54,594 nt of DNA from Segatella cerevisiae. GTDB lineage: Bacteria; Bacteroidota; Bacteroidia; Bacteroidales; Bacteroidaceae. Below are positions 44,539-53,393 of the stretch, piece after piece. The stretch's first letter is position 1, and every line of letters begins with the position of its first letter. The position numbers and the translations under genes were made by a program. The notes beneath the pieces were generated by a model. It ran no database searches. It saw only the letters and a list, made by a program, of their open reading frames with translations, and was not told where the DNA came from. The stretch lies in NCBI RefSeq assembly GCF_024054555.1, contig NZ_JAMXLY010000019.1, positions 1 to 54,594 on the forward strand, in the 5' to 3' direction.

Positions 44539-46356
44539 ATGAAAATAGAAGATCAGATCTGTAACGCGGCCGCTCATGCCGTCAAAGAGTTGTATGGGCA
44601 GGATGTACCTGAGAAAATGCTTCAGATACAACAGACAAAAAGTAACTTTGAAGGTAATTTGACCCTCGTCGTTTTCCCTCTGCTTAGGATTTCTCATAAA
44701 AAACCTGAAGACACAGCTCGGGAAATAGGCGAAGCCTTGGTAAAAAACTGTCCGGCAATAGCCGACTATAATGTGGTGAAAGGATTTTTGAACCTCACCA
44801 TTGCTCCTTCTGCTTGGATTAAGTTACTCAATGATATCTATGCAGATCCGAATTACGGAAAGACAGCGCCCGCTAAAGATGCTCCGCTCTATATGGTGGA
44901 ATACTCTTCCCCTAACACGAACAAACCTCTGCATCTGGGGCATGTCCGCAATAATCTGTTGGGTTGGGCTCTATCTCAGATTCTGGCAGCAACCGGAAAG
45001 AAAGTCATAAAGACCAATATTGTCAACGACCGCGGAATCCATATCTGCAAGTCGATGATTGCCTGGAAGAAATGGTTCAATGGTGAGACACCGGAATCAA
45101 CAGGCAAGAAAGGCGACCATCTCATCGGCGATTGCTATGTCGCATTCGAGCAGCATTATAAGGCTCAATGGGAACCGTTGAAGAGTCAATATATGGCCGA
45201 GGGCATGGACGAAGAAAAAGCTGAAGAAAAAGCCAAGAATGAGGCTCCTCTCATCCAGGAAGCGCATCACTTACTCGTCCGTTGGGAAAACAATGATCCT
45301 GAGGTCCGCGCTTTATGGAAGAAATTGAATTCCTGGGTCTATGCCGGTTTCGACCAGACCTATAAAGCACTGGGCGTAAGCTTTGACAAGATCTATTACG
45401 AATCCAACACTTATATTGAAGGTAAACGCAAAGTTTTGGAGGGTTTGAAAAAGGGTCTCTTCTATCGGAAAGAAGACAACAGTGTCTGGTGTGACCTGAC
45501 ACAGGAAGGACTCGATCAAAAACTCCTGTTGAGGAAAGACGGCACCTCTGTCTATATGACTCAGGATATCGGTACGGCAGAAATGCGTTTCCACGACTAT
45601 CCTATAGACAAGATGATCTACGTGGTCGGCAATGAGCAGAATTACCACTTCCAGGTGCTTTCTATTATCCTTGACAAACTCGGATTCAAATGGGGCAAGG
45701 ATCTGGTACATTTCTCCTATGGGATGGTCAATCTGCCTAATGGGAGGATGAAGAGCCGTGAAGGGACTGTAGTAGATGCCGACGAATTGATCTCAGAGAT
45801 GATACGACAGGCACGTCAGACCTCCGATGAACTCGGGAAATTCAAAGATATGACTGAAGAAGAGAAGTCTGAAATCGCACGCATTGTCGGACTCGGTGCT
45901 CTAAAATATTTCATACTGAAAGTCGATGCCCGGAAAGACATGCTCTTCAATCCTGCCGAATCCATCGATTTCAACGGAAATACCGGTCCTTTTATCCAAT
46001 ACACTTACGCCCGTATCCGGAGTATCATGAGAAAGTCTGCTGAATTGAATCTCAAGATTCCGGCACAACTCCCTGATGACATGCCACTCAACGAGAAAGA
46101 GATACAACTTATTCAGAAAATGAACGATTTCACCGCAACTGTACAAGAAGCCGGGAACAACTATAATCCTGCTGTCATAGCCAACTATACTTACGAGTTG
46201 ACGAAGGACTTCAACCAGTTCTACCATGATTACAGTATTCTGAATGCCGAGAATGAATCTGAGAAGATCACCCGTCTAGTTCTTGCCGGCAATGTCGCCA
46301 AGGTTATCAAGAATGCGATGGATCTCCTAGGTATCGAAGTACCGGAACGTATGTGA
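44539..46356 (+). CDS. argS: Arginyl-tRNA synthetase
   Basis: A 605-residue class I synthetase. The N-terminal additional domain (about 1-115) is present, the HIGH motif reads HLGH at 132-135 in SSPNTNKPLHLGHVRNNLLG, and the KMSKS-like motif reads MKSR at 404-407. The C-terminal DALR-type anticodon-binding domain ends in the family's typical VLxxGMDLLGIEVPERM-like tail (here NAMDLLGIEVPERM). Length is normal for Bacteroidota. Confidence 0.96.
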   Translation: MKIEDQICNAAAHAVKELYGQDVPEKMLQIQQTKSNFEGNLTLVVFPLLRISHKKPEDTAREIGEALVKNCPAIADYNVVKGFLNLTIAPSAWIKLLNDIYADPNYGKTAPAKDAPLYMVEYSSPNTNKPLHLGHVRNNLLGWALSQILAATGKKVIKTNIVNDRGIHICKSMIAWKKWFNGETPESTGKKGDHLIGDCYVAFEQHYKAQWEPLKSQYMAEGMDEEKAEEKAKNEAPLIQEAHHLLVRWENNDPEVRALWKKLNSWVYAGFDQTYKALGVSFDKIYYESNTYIEGKRKVLEGLKKGLFYRKEDNSVWCDLTQEGLDQKLLLRKDGTSVYMTQDIGTAEMRFHDYPIDKMIYVVGNEQNYHFQVLSIILDKLGFKWGKDLVHFSYGMVNLPNGRMKSREGTVVDADELISEMIRQARQTSDELGKFKDMTEEEKSEIARIVGLGALKYFILKVDARKDMLFNPAESIDFNGNTGPFIQYTYARIRSIMRKSAELNLKIPAQLPDDMPLNEKEIQLIQKMNDFTATVQEAGNNYNPAVIANYTYELTKDFNQFYHDYSILNAENESEKITRLVLAGNVAKVIKNAMDLLGIEVPERM

Positions 46357-46363
46357 TCACTAA

Positions 46364-46393
46364 ATCTTTTTCTGTCTGACAACAGGAAAAGAT
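46364..46393 (+). terminator. Possible weak terminator between argS and rnhA
   Basis: ATCTTTTTCTGT (46364-46375) and ACAGGAAAAGAT (46382-46393) pair at 11 of 12 positions with a 6-nt loop; only a weak T-rich tail follows, so it may attenuate rather than stop transcription. Confidence 0.4.
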
Positions 46394-46406
46394 CTATTTA
46401 TACATT

Positions 46407-46889
46407 ATGTCTAAAAAGAACGAACCGATTAATCCTCCCGATTACCGTCATGATACAGTACTTCCACTACCCCTGGCCGTAAAGGCAAACGCATGGGCAG
46501 TGGATGCCGCTTGTTCAGGTAATCCCGGGCCAATGGAATACCAGTGTATCGACCTGGCTACAGGTGCCCGTATCTTCCATTTCGGTCCGGTAAGAGGCAC
46601 TAACAATATCGGGGAATTCCTTGCCATCGTCCATGCCCTTGCCCTGATGGATCGCCAGGATATCCGTGACAAAGTCATCTATTCCGACAGTTATAATGCC
46701 ATTCTTTGGGTTCAGAAGAAACAGTGTAAGACCAAACTCGTCCGTGATGCCAGCACAGCTCCTCTCTATGGAATCATCGCAAGAGCAGAGAAATGGCTTC
46801 GCACACATCCTGTCCAAGTACCTATCCTAAAATGGGAAACGGCACAATGGGGAGAATGTCCTGCCGACTTCGGAAGGAAGAAAAAATAA
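46407..46889 (+). CDS. rnhA: Ribonuclease H-like protein (RNase HI family)
   Basis: A 160-residue RNase H fold. Asp33 (AVDAACSGNPGPMEYQ), Glu70 (GTNNIGEFLAIVHAL) and Asp94 (IYSDSYNAI) are the three core acids; Asp155 in PADFG near the C-terminus is at the place of the fourth. It cleaves RNA in RNA-DNA hybrids. The C-terminal handle segment is short, as in many Bacteroidota RNase HI proteins. It lies 50 nt after argS. Confidence 0.9.
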   Translation: MSKKNEPINPPDYRHDTVLPLPLAVKANAWAVDAACSGNPGPMEYQCIDLATGARIFHFGPVRGTNNIGEFLAIVHALALMDRQDIRDKVIYSDSYNAILWVQKKQCKTKLVRDASTAPLYGIIARAEKWLRTHPVQVPILKWETAQWGECPADFGRKKK

Positions 46890-46984
46890 AGAATCATTCT
46901 AATTTCAATAAAAGACCTTATGTGGTATTTTATTTGAAATGCATCAAGTTTTGAAGGACTTTTGCTCTGCCAATGCTTGATTTT

Positions 46985-47146
46985 TCATAAATCCTCTATA
47001 TATCCTTTAGTGAACATATCATAACTGAGTGCCTCCAACTCTCCCAATCTCATCTTCTCGACAGCTTCCTCGATCTTCCGGATCAAGACTTCACGCTTAT
47101 AATCATCAGATGCCGTCAATCGGGACGTAAATCTATTCGTTCCCAT
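46985..47146 (-). CDS. Small 53-residue protein overlapping ribD
   Basis: An ATG-started frame of 53 codons that begins 14 nt inside the 3' end of ribD, in a different frame. The product (MGTNRFTSRLTASDDYKREV ... ALSYDMFTKGYIEDL) is charged, probably helical, and has balanced protein-like composition. The overlap with ribD suggests translational coupling. No family is recognised. It is short enough to be missed by standard length cut-offs. Confidence 0.65.
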   Translation of the reverse strand: MGTNRFTSRLTASDDYKREVLIRKIEEAVEKMRLGELEALSYDMFTKGYIEDL

Positions 47147-48092
47147 ACTCCTCCTTCCTCTCATAAGTACAAATCAATTGATTGTCCTCAACTTCCTCGT
47201 TCAACAGTACTAAATCCCCTGGGAGTTGTGGGGCACGAGTTCCCTCCTCGATTAAACGATCCAGAGCTGTCTCTACCCTAATCTCATCCCAAAGGCCAGC
47301 AGACAGAAAACTCCTGAGTGTCGCTGCTCCACCTTCTACTACCAAACTCTGTTTATGTTGTTCATACAATCGCTGAATGACTGTCTGTGGAGTATCTGGA
47401 GGACGGAGGACGATTCGCTCAGGATCAGGGCCACTCCAGTCACGGACGTTCAGTTGAGGATGCTCACGTTCATCGGTAACGTGCCCCACCAAGATCGCAT
47501 CGTTTTCAGACCGCAGTTGGTGAACGAGCATACGGGTAAAATCAGAAGAAAGTTGTACCGGTTTGAAATGGTCATCGATAAAACCATTTGCGCTCTGAGC
47601 CCATTTCAGAATAATATACGGTCGATGATATTTATGGAAAGTCATAAAACGCTTATTGAGATGGCGGCATTCCTTCTCCAGAACACCTACAGTAACCTCT
47701 ATTCCTGCAGCTCGTATCTTCTTGATACCACGTCCCTGAACCTTGGCAAAGGGATCAATACAGCCACAGACCACACGCCGGACACCTTTCCTGATAATCA
47801 GATCACAACAAGGGGGAGTCCTGCCGTAATGAGAACAAGGTTCCAAACTGACATAAATCGTAGATTCGGGAAGGAATCGCTCATCTTCAGGACTCACGGA
47901 TGCAAAAGCATTCACTTCAGCATGACCCTCACCACAACGAATATGATAGCCTTCTCCTATGATCCTACCCGAAGCATTCACGATGACCGCTCCTACCATC
48001 GGATTAGGTTTTGCGTTCTGACGGCCATTCACAGCCAATTGCAAACAACGGCGCATGAATTTTTCATCTTGACCTTTTTGGTCTTTCTCCAT
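47133..48092 (-). CDS. ribD: Bifunctional riboflavin biosynthesis deaminase/reductase
   Basis: A 319-residue enzyme that deaminates and then reduces the pyrimidine intermediate of riboflavin synthesis. The zinc deaminase half has His57-Ala-Glu59 (GHAEVNAF), Cys86 (LEPCSHYGRTPPCC) and Cys95. The reductase half (about 150-319) is shorter than in E. coli (367 residues in total) but keeps the ILKWAQSANGFI substrate region and the SLVVEGGAATLRSFL motif. It is divergent from prmC, whose -33 element lies inside the first codons of ribD. The other rib genes are elsewhere. Confidence 0.92.
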   Translation of the reverse strand: MEKDQKGQDEKFMRRCLQLAVNGRQNAKPNPMVGAVIVNASGRIIGEGYHIRCGEGHAEVNAFASVSPEDERFLPESTIYVSLEPCSHYGRTPPCCDLIIRKGVRRVVCGCIDPFAKVQGRGIKKIRAAGIEVTVGVLEKECRHLNKRFMTFHKYHRPYIILKWAQSANGFIDDHFKPVQLSSDFTRMLVHQLRSENDAILVGHVTDEREHPQLNVRDWSGPDPERIVLRPPDTPQTVIQRLYEQHKQSLVVEGGAATLRSFLSAGLWDEIRVETALDRLIEEGTRAPQLPGDLVLLNEEVEDNQLICTYERKEEYGNE

Positions 48093-48108
48093 ATTTTCTG
48101 TATTTTTG
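48077..48108 (+). promoter_or_regulatory. Promoter of prmC (predicted leaderless)
   Basis: TTTG (48077-48080) and TATTTTTG (48101-48108) with 20 nt between them. The -7 box ends 4 nt before the ATG at 48113, so transcription should start at the A of the start codon. The -33 element overlaps the 5' end of ribD. Confidence 0.75.
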
Positions 48109-48112
48109 CAGT

Positions 48113-48943
48113 ATGATCAACTTCCAGCATCTCTATCAGGAACTTACTCCACTCTATGAGGAACGTGAAGCAAAAGCTATCGTGCGAGCCGTGCTGGAAG
48201 TACGATTCGGACTGACACTGACAGATATTCTATGTGACAAAGTTAGTGAATTTTCACCAAAAGAACTGCAAACGCTCCAAGAAATCATGAAGAGACTCCA
48301 AAAAGGAGAGCCCGTACAGTATGTATTAGGGGAAACTGATTTCTGCGGACATACCTTCAAAGTAGCACCGGGTGTCCTCATTCCAAGACCGGAGACAGCA
48401 GAACTCTGTGAGTTGATTCTGCAGCAATCACCTGAAGGAGAGATTCTGGATATTGGCACCGGCAGTGGATGCATTGCTATCACCCTCGCATTAGCCCTAA
48501 AAGGAAAGGGACAAGTCACCGCATGGGATATATCTCAAGAAGCTTTACTAATAGCCAAAGAGAATGCTACAGAACTCGGAGCCAATGTCAACTTCGGACG
48601 ACAGGATGCCCTCCAGTTGCCAGAAAATCAGGTGCAATGGGATTTCATCATCAGCAATCCGCCTTACGTGACAGAAAAAGAACGAGTAGAGATGCAAAGG
48701 AACGTACTGGATTATGAGCCTGCTATGGCTCTCTTTGTACCAGACGAAGATCCTCTGCTTTTCTATCGGGCCATCACGAAATATGCCAAGACAGCACTAC
48801 GACACGGAGGTTCACTCTTTTTCGAAATCAATCCCCAATATGAAGAAGCGATGAAATCAATGATTTTAGAAGAAGGTCTCCTTGAACCAAAGGTCTATAA
48901 AGACAGTTTTGGAAAACCTAGAATGTTTAAAGCCCATCGATAA
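48113..48943 (+). CDS. prmC: Release factor glutamine methyltransferase
   Basis: A 276-residue SAM-dependent enzyme that methylates the GGQ glutamine of peptide release factors. An N-terminal helical domain (about 1-85) precedes the Rossmann fold, which has the SAM motif ILDIGTGSGCIAITLAL and the catalytic NPPY at 182-185. IPRPETAEL is the conserved segment before the SAM site. It is followed by recX, comF and pyrE on the same strand, a common Bacteroidota arrangement. Confidence 0.95.
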   Translation: MINFQHLYQELTPLYEEREAKAIVRAVLEVRFGLTLTDILCDKVSEFSPKELQTLQEIMKRLQKGEPVQYVLGETDFCGHTFKVAPGVLIPRPETAELCELILQQSPEGEILDIGTGSGCIAITLALALKGKGQVTAWDISQEALLIAKENATELGANVNFGRQDALQLPENQVQWDFIISNPPYVTEKERVEMQRNVLDYEPAMALFVPDEDPLLFYRAITKYAKTALRHGGSLFFEINPQYEEAMKSMILEEGLLEPKVYKDSFGKPRMFKAHR

Positions 48944-49004
48944 ACACCTGGAACAGTTTTTACAACTTGCATCATAGTCACTCTCTAAATAAACTCAATT
49001 GTAT

Positions 49005-49715
49005 ATGAGAAGAATCATCAGACAAAAATCAGAGCAACAGGCTTTGGAAATTCTTTCTGCCCTCTGTGCCTCAGCAGAATACTGTTCGCAGGACATGATC
49101 GGAAAGATGAAACGTTGGAATATGCCAGAAGAAACTCGTAATAGAGTGATAGATAAGTTGATTTCAAACGGTTTCATCGATGATTCCAGGTATTGTAAGG
49201 CTTTCGTCCATGACAAGATCAAGTATGCGAAATGGGGACGGAGAAAATTGGAACTCGCCCTATATCGAAAGGGAATTCCTCAGACCATCTCTACTCCGAT
49301 TCTCGACGTAATCCCTGAAGAAGATTATATTCACATACTCAAGCCTCTACTCAAGACAAAAGCAGCATCTGTCCATGCCGAATCCGACTATGAGTTCAGG
49401 CAAAAACTTTTCCGTTTTGCTGCCGGTCGAGGTTTTACTCCTGACCTGATCATGAAATGTATGCCAGCACAAGATGAAACTTCTTTTGCTGAGTCTGAAA
49501 GCGGGACGGAATTTTCTGATGAATCCTTCCCGGGAATGGAAGAGAATACAGAAATCGGTGATTTCACCGATCAGAAAGACTCTAAAGAAAACTCCTCCGA
49601 CGAGGAAGAACAGACCGACCTTATCTCAAATACTTTCGGAGACGATGACAAGATAGACAGAGTTTCCACAACTTTCGGTGCACAAAAAACTGATAAAGAC
49701 AAGTCTGCGAAATGA
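49005..49715 (+). CDS. recX: RecX-family regulatory protein with an acidic C-terminal extension
   Basis: A 236-residue protein. Residues 1 to about 160 form the three-helix repeats of RecX, which modulates RecA: LISNGFIDDSRYCKAFVHDKIKYAKWGRRKLELAL is the core signature. The remaining 70 residues are rich in Asp, Glu, Ser and Thr and look disordered, which is longer than typical RecX. I use the ATG at 49005; an in-frame TTG lies 6 nt upstream. It overlaps comF by 4 nt (ATGA). Confidence 0.87.
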   Translation: MRRIIRQKSEQQALEILSALCASAEYCSQDMIGKMKRWNMPEETRNRVIDKLISNGFIDDSRYCKAFVHDKIKYAKWGRRKLELALYRKGIPQTISTPILDVIPEEDYIHILKPLLKTKAASVHAESDYEFRQKLFRFAAGRGFTPDLIMKCMPAQDETSFAESESGTEFSDESFPGMEENTEIGDFTDQKDSKENSSDEEEQTDLISNTFGDDDKIDRVSTTFGAQKTDKDKSAK

Positions 49716-50410
49716 CGACCAGTTTACTTGAAAGGATTCTCAATCTAATTGCCCCAAGGGCTTGCGCTATATGTGGAAAACGCCTTGCACCTAGAGAAGA
49801 AATGATCTGCTCGACCTGTAATCTTGATTTGCCCCGCACCTACCAGTGGCAACATCCATTAGACAATGAGATGGCAAAGGCCTTCTGGGGAAGGATTCCA
49901 GTGGAACGCGCTGCGGCATGGCTCTATCATCATGGCGGCTCTCAGGAAGCCCGCATCATCTATGACCTAAAATATAAGGGGCATAGGGAATATGGAGAAT
50001 TGATGGGTAAAATGCTGGCAAAAGAAATCATCTCTTCACACTTCTTTGAAGGAATTGATGCCATTGTCCCTGTTCCTTTGGCAAAGAAGCGCTTACGCCA
50101 AAGAGGGTACAATCAAAGCGATGAAATCGCTGAAGGAATACATCAAGTTACCGGTATCCCGGTATGGGACAATATCGTCACCCGCAGCAGTTTCAGCAGT
50201 AGCCAGACCAACAAAGACAGATGGGAACGCGCAGAGAATGTGGAAGGACTCTTCCAAATACGCAATTCTGAGCAGGTGAAGAACCACCATCTCCTTCTCG
50301 TGGATGATATCTGCACGACAGGGGCAACACTTACAGCCTGCGCCCAAGCCCTCATGAAAGCCGGTGAAGTCCGGTTCAGTATCCTCACCATAGGTTATGC
50401 CAAAAATTAA
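49712..50410 (+). CDS. comF: ComF family phosphoribosyltransferase-like protein
   Basis: A 232-residue protein with a zinc-ribbon start (Cys18, Cys21, Cys33, Cys36 in C-X2-C...C-X2-C) and a type I phosphoribosyltransferase domain. RLRQRGYNQSDEIAEGI and the PRPP loop LLLVDDICTTGATLTAC are the hallmark motifs. ComF is involved in DNA uptake in competent bacteria; in most others, including Bacteroidota, its role is unknown. The 4-nt overlap with recX shows translational coupling. Confidence 0.92.
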   Translation: MTTSLLERILNLIAPRACAICGKRLAPREEMICSTCNLDLPRTYQWQHPLDNEMAKAFWGRIPVERAAAWLYHHGGSQEARIIYDLKYKGHREYGELMGKMLAKEIISSHFFEGIDAIVPVPLAKKRLRQRGYNQSDEIAEGIHQVTGIPVWDNIVTRSSFSSSQTNKDRWERAENVEGLFQIRNSEQVKNHHLLLVDDICTTGATLTACAQALMKAGEVRFSILTIGYAKN

Positions 50411-50496
50411 CGACACTTTCAGGCAGAAAAAGAGCCTTTCATAAGTAAAAAGCACAAATTAGCACTTCCACCAGTACGTTATTAAGAAAAGAATTG

Positions 50497-50504
50497 TACC
50501 TTTG
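50497..50504 (+). promoter_or_regulatory. -7 box of pyrE
   Basis: TACCTTTG, 31 nt before the ATG at 50536, so the longer frame start at 50494 is excluded. Confidence 0.5.
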
Positions 50505-50535
50505 TACTAAAATCCATATCATTCTAAGATTCATC

Positions 50536-51171
50536 ATGGACAACTTAAAAAAAGTTTTCGCTTCAAAACTCCTTCAGATCAAGGCTATTAAACTACAGCC
50601 CAACGACCCTTTCACATGGGCATCTGGATGGAAGTCACCTTTCTATTGTGATAACCGGAAGACGCTGTCTTATCCGGAGTTAAGGATATTCGTCAAACTC
50701 GAATTTGCACATAGCGTTCAGAAATACTTTCCGGATGCAGAAGCCATTGCCGGTGTTGCTACCGGGGCTATTCCCCAGGGAGCACTCGTGGCAGACGCTC
50801 TTAACCTGCCTTTTGTCTATGTCCGCTCCAAACCTAAGAACCACGGACTCGAGAATCTGATCGAAGGTGAACTGAAACAAGGCACGAAGGTCGTCGTACT
50901 GGAGGATCTTGTCTCTACAGGCAATTCCTCACTCAAAGCTGTCGAAGCCCTCCGCAAATACGGTTGTGAAGTCATCGGCATGCTCGCCTCCTATACCTAT
51001 GGTTTCCCGATTGCCCAAAAAGCCTTCCAAGACGCAGATGTACCCCTCTATACTTTGACTGACTATGATCATGTCGTAGCAGAAGCTTTGGAAACCGGAT
51101 ATATTAAAGACAGTGATGTAGAATTACTGCACAAATGGCGCAAGGACCCGGCTAACTGGAACAAGGACTAA
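50536..51171 (+). CDS. pyrE: Orotate phosphoribosyltransferase
   Basis: A 211-residue enzyme of pyrimidine synthesis that converts orotate and PRPP to OMP. FTWASGWKSPFYCDNRKTLSYP is the N-terminal substrate region, VRSKPKNHGLENLIEG the flexible catalytic loop, and VVLEDLVSTGNSS with Glu123/Asp124 the PRPP loop. It has its own promoter box and precedes the SRPBCC gene by 70 nt. No attenuator was seen. Confidence 0.96.
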   Translation: MDNLKKVFASKLLQIKAIKLQPNDPFTWASGWKSPFYCDNRKTLSYPELRIFVKLEFAHSVQKYFPDAEAIAGVATGAIPQGALVADALNLPFVYVRSKPKNHGLENLIEGELKQGTKVVVLEDLVSTGNSSLKAVEALRKYGCEVIGMLASYTYGFPIAQKAFQDADVPLYTLTDYDHVVAEALETGYIKDSDVELLHKWRKDPANWNKD

Positions 51172-51241
51172 GTATCCAACGCCAATAGCAGGTAACAAAA
51201 AGAGCGCATTCATCGTCTCAAAAACACCCCTTAAATAAAAC

Positions 51242-51664
51242 ATGATAAAAATAGAAAGCAGCATCAAACAGATACCTTACGCACAACAGACTGTATATAA
51301 TAATCTGAGCGACCTGAGCCATCTGGAACGATTGAAAGACAAAATCCCCACTGACAAAGTTGGAGACGTCTCCTTTGATCGAGATAATATTACCTTCAAA
51401 CTGCCTATGGCCGGACAAGTCACGATGAAAGTCATCAGTCGTGAAGAACCGAAGACCATCAAGATGGAAACGGTGAAAAGTCCGGTCCCACTCACTTTTT
51501 GGATTCAACTTCTGCCCACTGAGGAAAAAGCGTGCAAGATGAGACTTACCGTCCAGGCTAATGTCAGTCCTTTCCTAAAAGGAATGGTCCAAAAGCCCTT
51601 GCAAGAGGGATTGGAAAAGATGGCCGACGCCTTAGCAGCAATTCCATACGACGAGGAAATCTAA
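51242..51664 (+). CDS. SRPBCC (START/Bet v1-like) family protein
   Basis: A 140-residue alpha/beta helix-grip protein. KIESSIKQIPYAQQTVYNNLSDLS opens the fold, and the long C-terminal helix (GMVQKPLQEGLEKMADALAAI) closes the ligand pocket. Such proteins bind hydrophobic ligands or act as cyclases, but the ligand is unknown here. The gene lies regularly between pyrE and argH in this phylum, as far as I recall. Confidence 0.8.
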   Translation: MIKIESSIKQIPYAQQTVYNNLSDLSHLERLKDKIPTDKVGDVSFDRDNITFKLPMAGQVTMKVISREEPKTIKMETVKSPVPLTFWIQLLPTEEKACKMRLTVQANVSPFLKGMVQKPLQEGLEKMADALAAIPYDEEI

Positions 51665-51682
51665 TACTGCATTTACAGATGC

Positions 51683-51707
51683 TCTGGTCCCTTTGAAAAG
51701 GGCCAGA
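51683..51707. promoter_or_regulatory. Hairpin between the SRPBCC gene and argH
   Basis: TCTGGTCCCTTT (51683-51694) pairs with AAAGGGCCAGA (51697-51707) with one bulged base. There is no T-run after it, so terminator function is doubtful; it may be a leader element of argH. Confidence 0.4.
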
Positions 51708-51873
51708 CAATTTGAAGTATCAGAACTGTATAACGAAAACTGTTGTGCAAGAGATGTCTGTGTAACCGTGAAAGTATGCTAACGACAACCGGGAGAAGCA
51801 GTCATCGGTTATCTTGAGCAGTTAAATACTTCCGGACAACTGACGGATATTCTTCAAATAAAGAGAAACGATT

Positions 51874-53211
51874 ATGGCAAAGAAACTTTGGGAAAAAGGT
51901 TATGAGATCAACAAGGAAATAGAGACTTTTACGGTCGGACACGACCGAGAAATGGACCTCTATCTCGCCAAATATGATGTTCTCGGTTCGATGGCACACA
52001 TCACTATGCTCGAATCCATCGGTCTTTTGACAAAAGATGAACTCACCCGGCTCTTAGCCGAACTCAAGAATATCTATGCTGTCTGTGAATCAGGTCAATT
52101 CAAGATTGAGGATGGTGTCGAAGATGTTCACTCACAAGTTGAACTCATGCTCACCCGCAAACTCGGAGATACCGGCAAGAAGATTCACTCAGGCCGCAGT
52201 CGCAATGACCAGGTACTCCTCGACCTCAAACTCTTTACCCGCCATGAGCTCAAGGAAGTCGTTGATCACGTGAAAGTTCTCTTCGATGAACTCATTCAGA
52301 AGAGCAATCAGTATAAGAATGTCCTCATGCCAGGCTATACCCATCTTCAGATCGCCATGCCAAGCAGTTTCGGACTCTGGTTCGGAGCTTATGCCGAATC
52401 GCTGGCTGATGATATGTACTATCTCCTAGCTGCCTACAGAATGGTCAACCGCAATCCTCTGGGCAGTGCTGCAGGCTATGGCAGCAGTTTTCCGCTCAAC
52501 AGGACCATGACCACCAAACTCTTAGGTTTCGATTCCATGGACTACAATGTCGTCTACGCTCAGATGGGACGCGGGAAGATGGAGCGCAACGTCTCTTTCT
52601 CTCTGGCGACTGTTGCAGGCACACTCGCCAAACTCGCTTACGATGCCTGCTTGTTCAACTGTCAGAATTTCGGATTTGTCCATCTTCCAAAAGAGTGTAC
52701 GACAGGTTCCAGCATCATGCCCCATAAAAAGAACCCGGATGTCTTCGAACTTATCCGTGCAAAGAGCAATAAGATCCAGAGTTTGCCACAACAGATCATG
52801 ATGATCATGAACAATCTTCCTTGTGGCTATTTCAGAGACCTGCAAATGATCAAAGAAGTTTTCCTACCGACATTTGACGAACTGATCAACTGCCTGCAGA
52901 TGACAGCCTATATCGTCAACAAGATGGAAGTCAATACTCATATTCTCGACAATCCTTTATACGATCCGATATTCTCTGTTGAGAAAGTCAACAAACTCAC
53001 AGCAGCAGGAATGCCGTTCAGGGATGCTTATAAGAAAGTAGGATTGGAAATTGAGGCAGGAACATTCAAACCAGACAAGCACATTCATCACACCCATGAA
53101 GGTTCTATCGGAAACCTCTGCAATGACCGCATCGAAGCCCTTATGACACAGAATATTCAACAGTTCCACTTCGAGAGAGTCGAGACAGCAGAGCAGGACT
53201 TATTGAAATGA
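51874..53211 (+). CDS. argH: Argininosuccinate lyase
   Basis: A 445-residue fumarase/aspartase-superfamily enzyme, the last step of arginine synthesis. The superfamily signature GSSIMPHKKNPDVFEL is at about 278-292, and the HSGRSRNDQV segment (about 107-116) is the argininosuccinate-binding region. Length is normal for Bacteroidota ArgH. It is the last complete forward gene before the right edge, with a 209-nt leader region upstream. Confidence 0.95.
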   Translation: MAKKLWEKGYEINKEIETFTVGHDREMDLYLAKYDVLGSMAHITMLESIGLLTKDELTRLLAELKNIYAVCESGQFKIEDGVEDVHSQVELMLTRKLGDTGKKIHSGRSRNDQVLLDLKLFTRHELKEVVDHVKVLFDELIQKSNQYKNVLMPGYTHLQIAMPSSFGLWFGAYAESLADDMYYLLAAYRMVNRNPLGSAAGYGSSFPLNRTMTTKLLGFDSMDYNVVYAQMGRGKMERNVSFSLATVAGTLAKLAYDACLFNCQNFGFVHLPKECTTGSSIMPHKKNPDVFELIRAKSNKIQSLPQQIMMIMNNLPCGYFRDLQMIKEVFLPTFDELINCLQMTAYIVNKMEVNTHILDNPLYDPIFSVEKVNKLTAAGMPFRDAYKKVGLEIEAGTFKPDKHIHHTHEGSIGNLCNDRIEALMTQNIQQFHFERVETAEQDLLK

Positions 53212-53393
53212 CCTTTGACGTCATCCAAATCTCATTAAATCCTCTTCATTAACTGATTTTTTACTCTAGACCGTTCGGAAAGTATTTCCGATCTGTCAAG
53301 TTCTAAAGGAACCTGCTGTCCAACAAACAGCCGGTTTCCTGAAAAACTTACTTCTTACATCAGAGCGTCAAATGAGTATTCTATCCCAATACG

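Noticed and set aside
53307..53340. Imperfect hairpin between argH and the sugar transferase gene
   Set aside because: Mismatched stem and no T-run on either strand; too weak to call a terminator.
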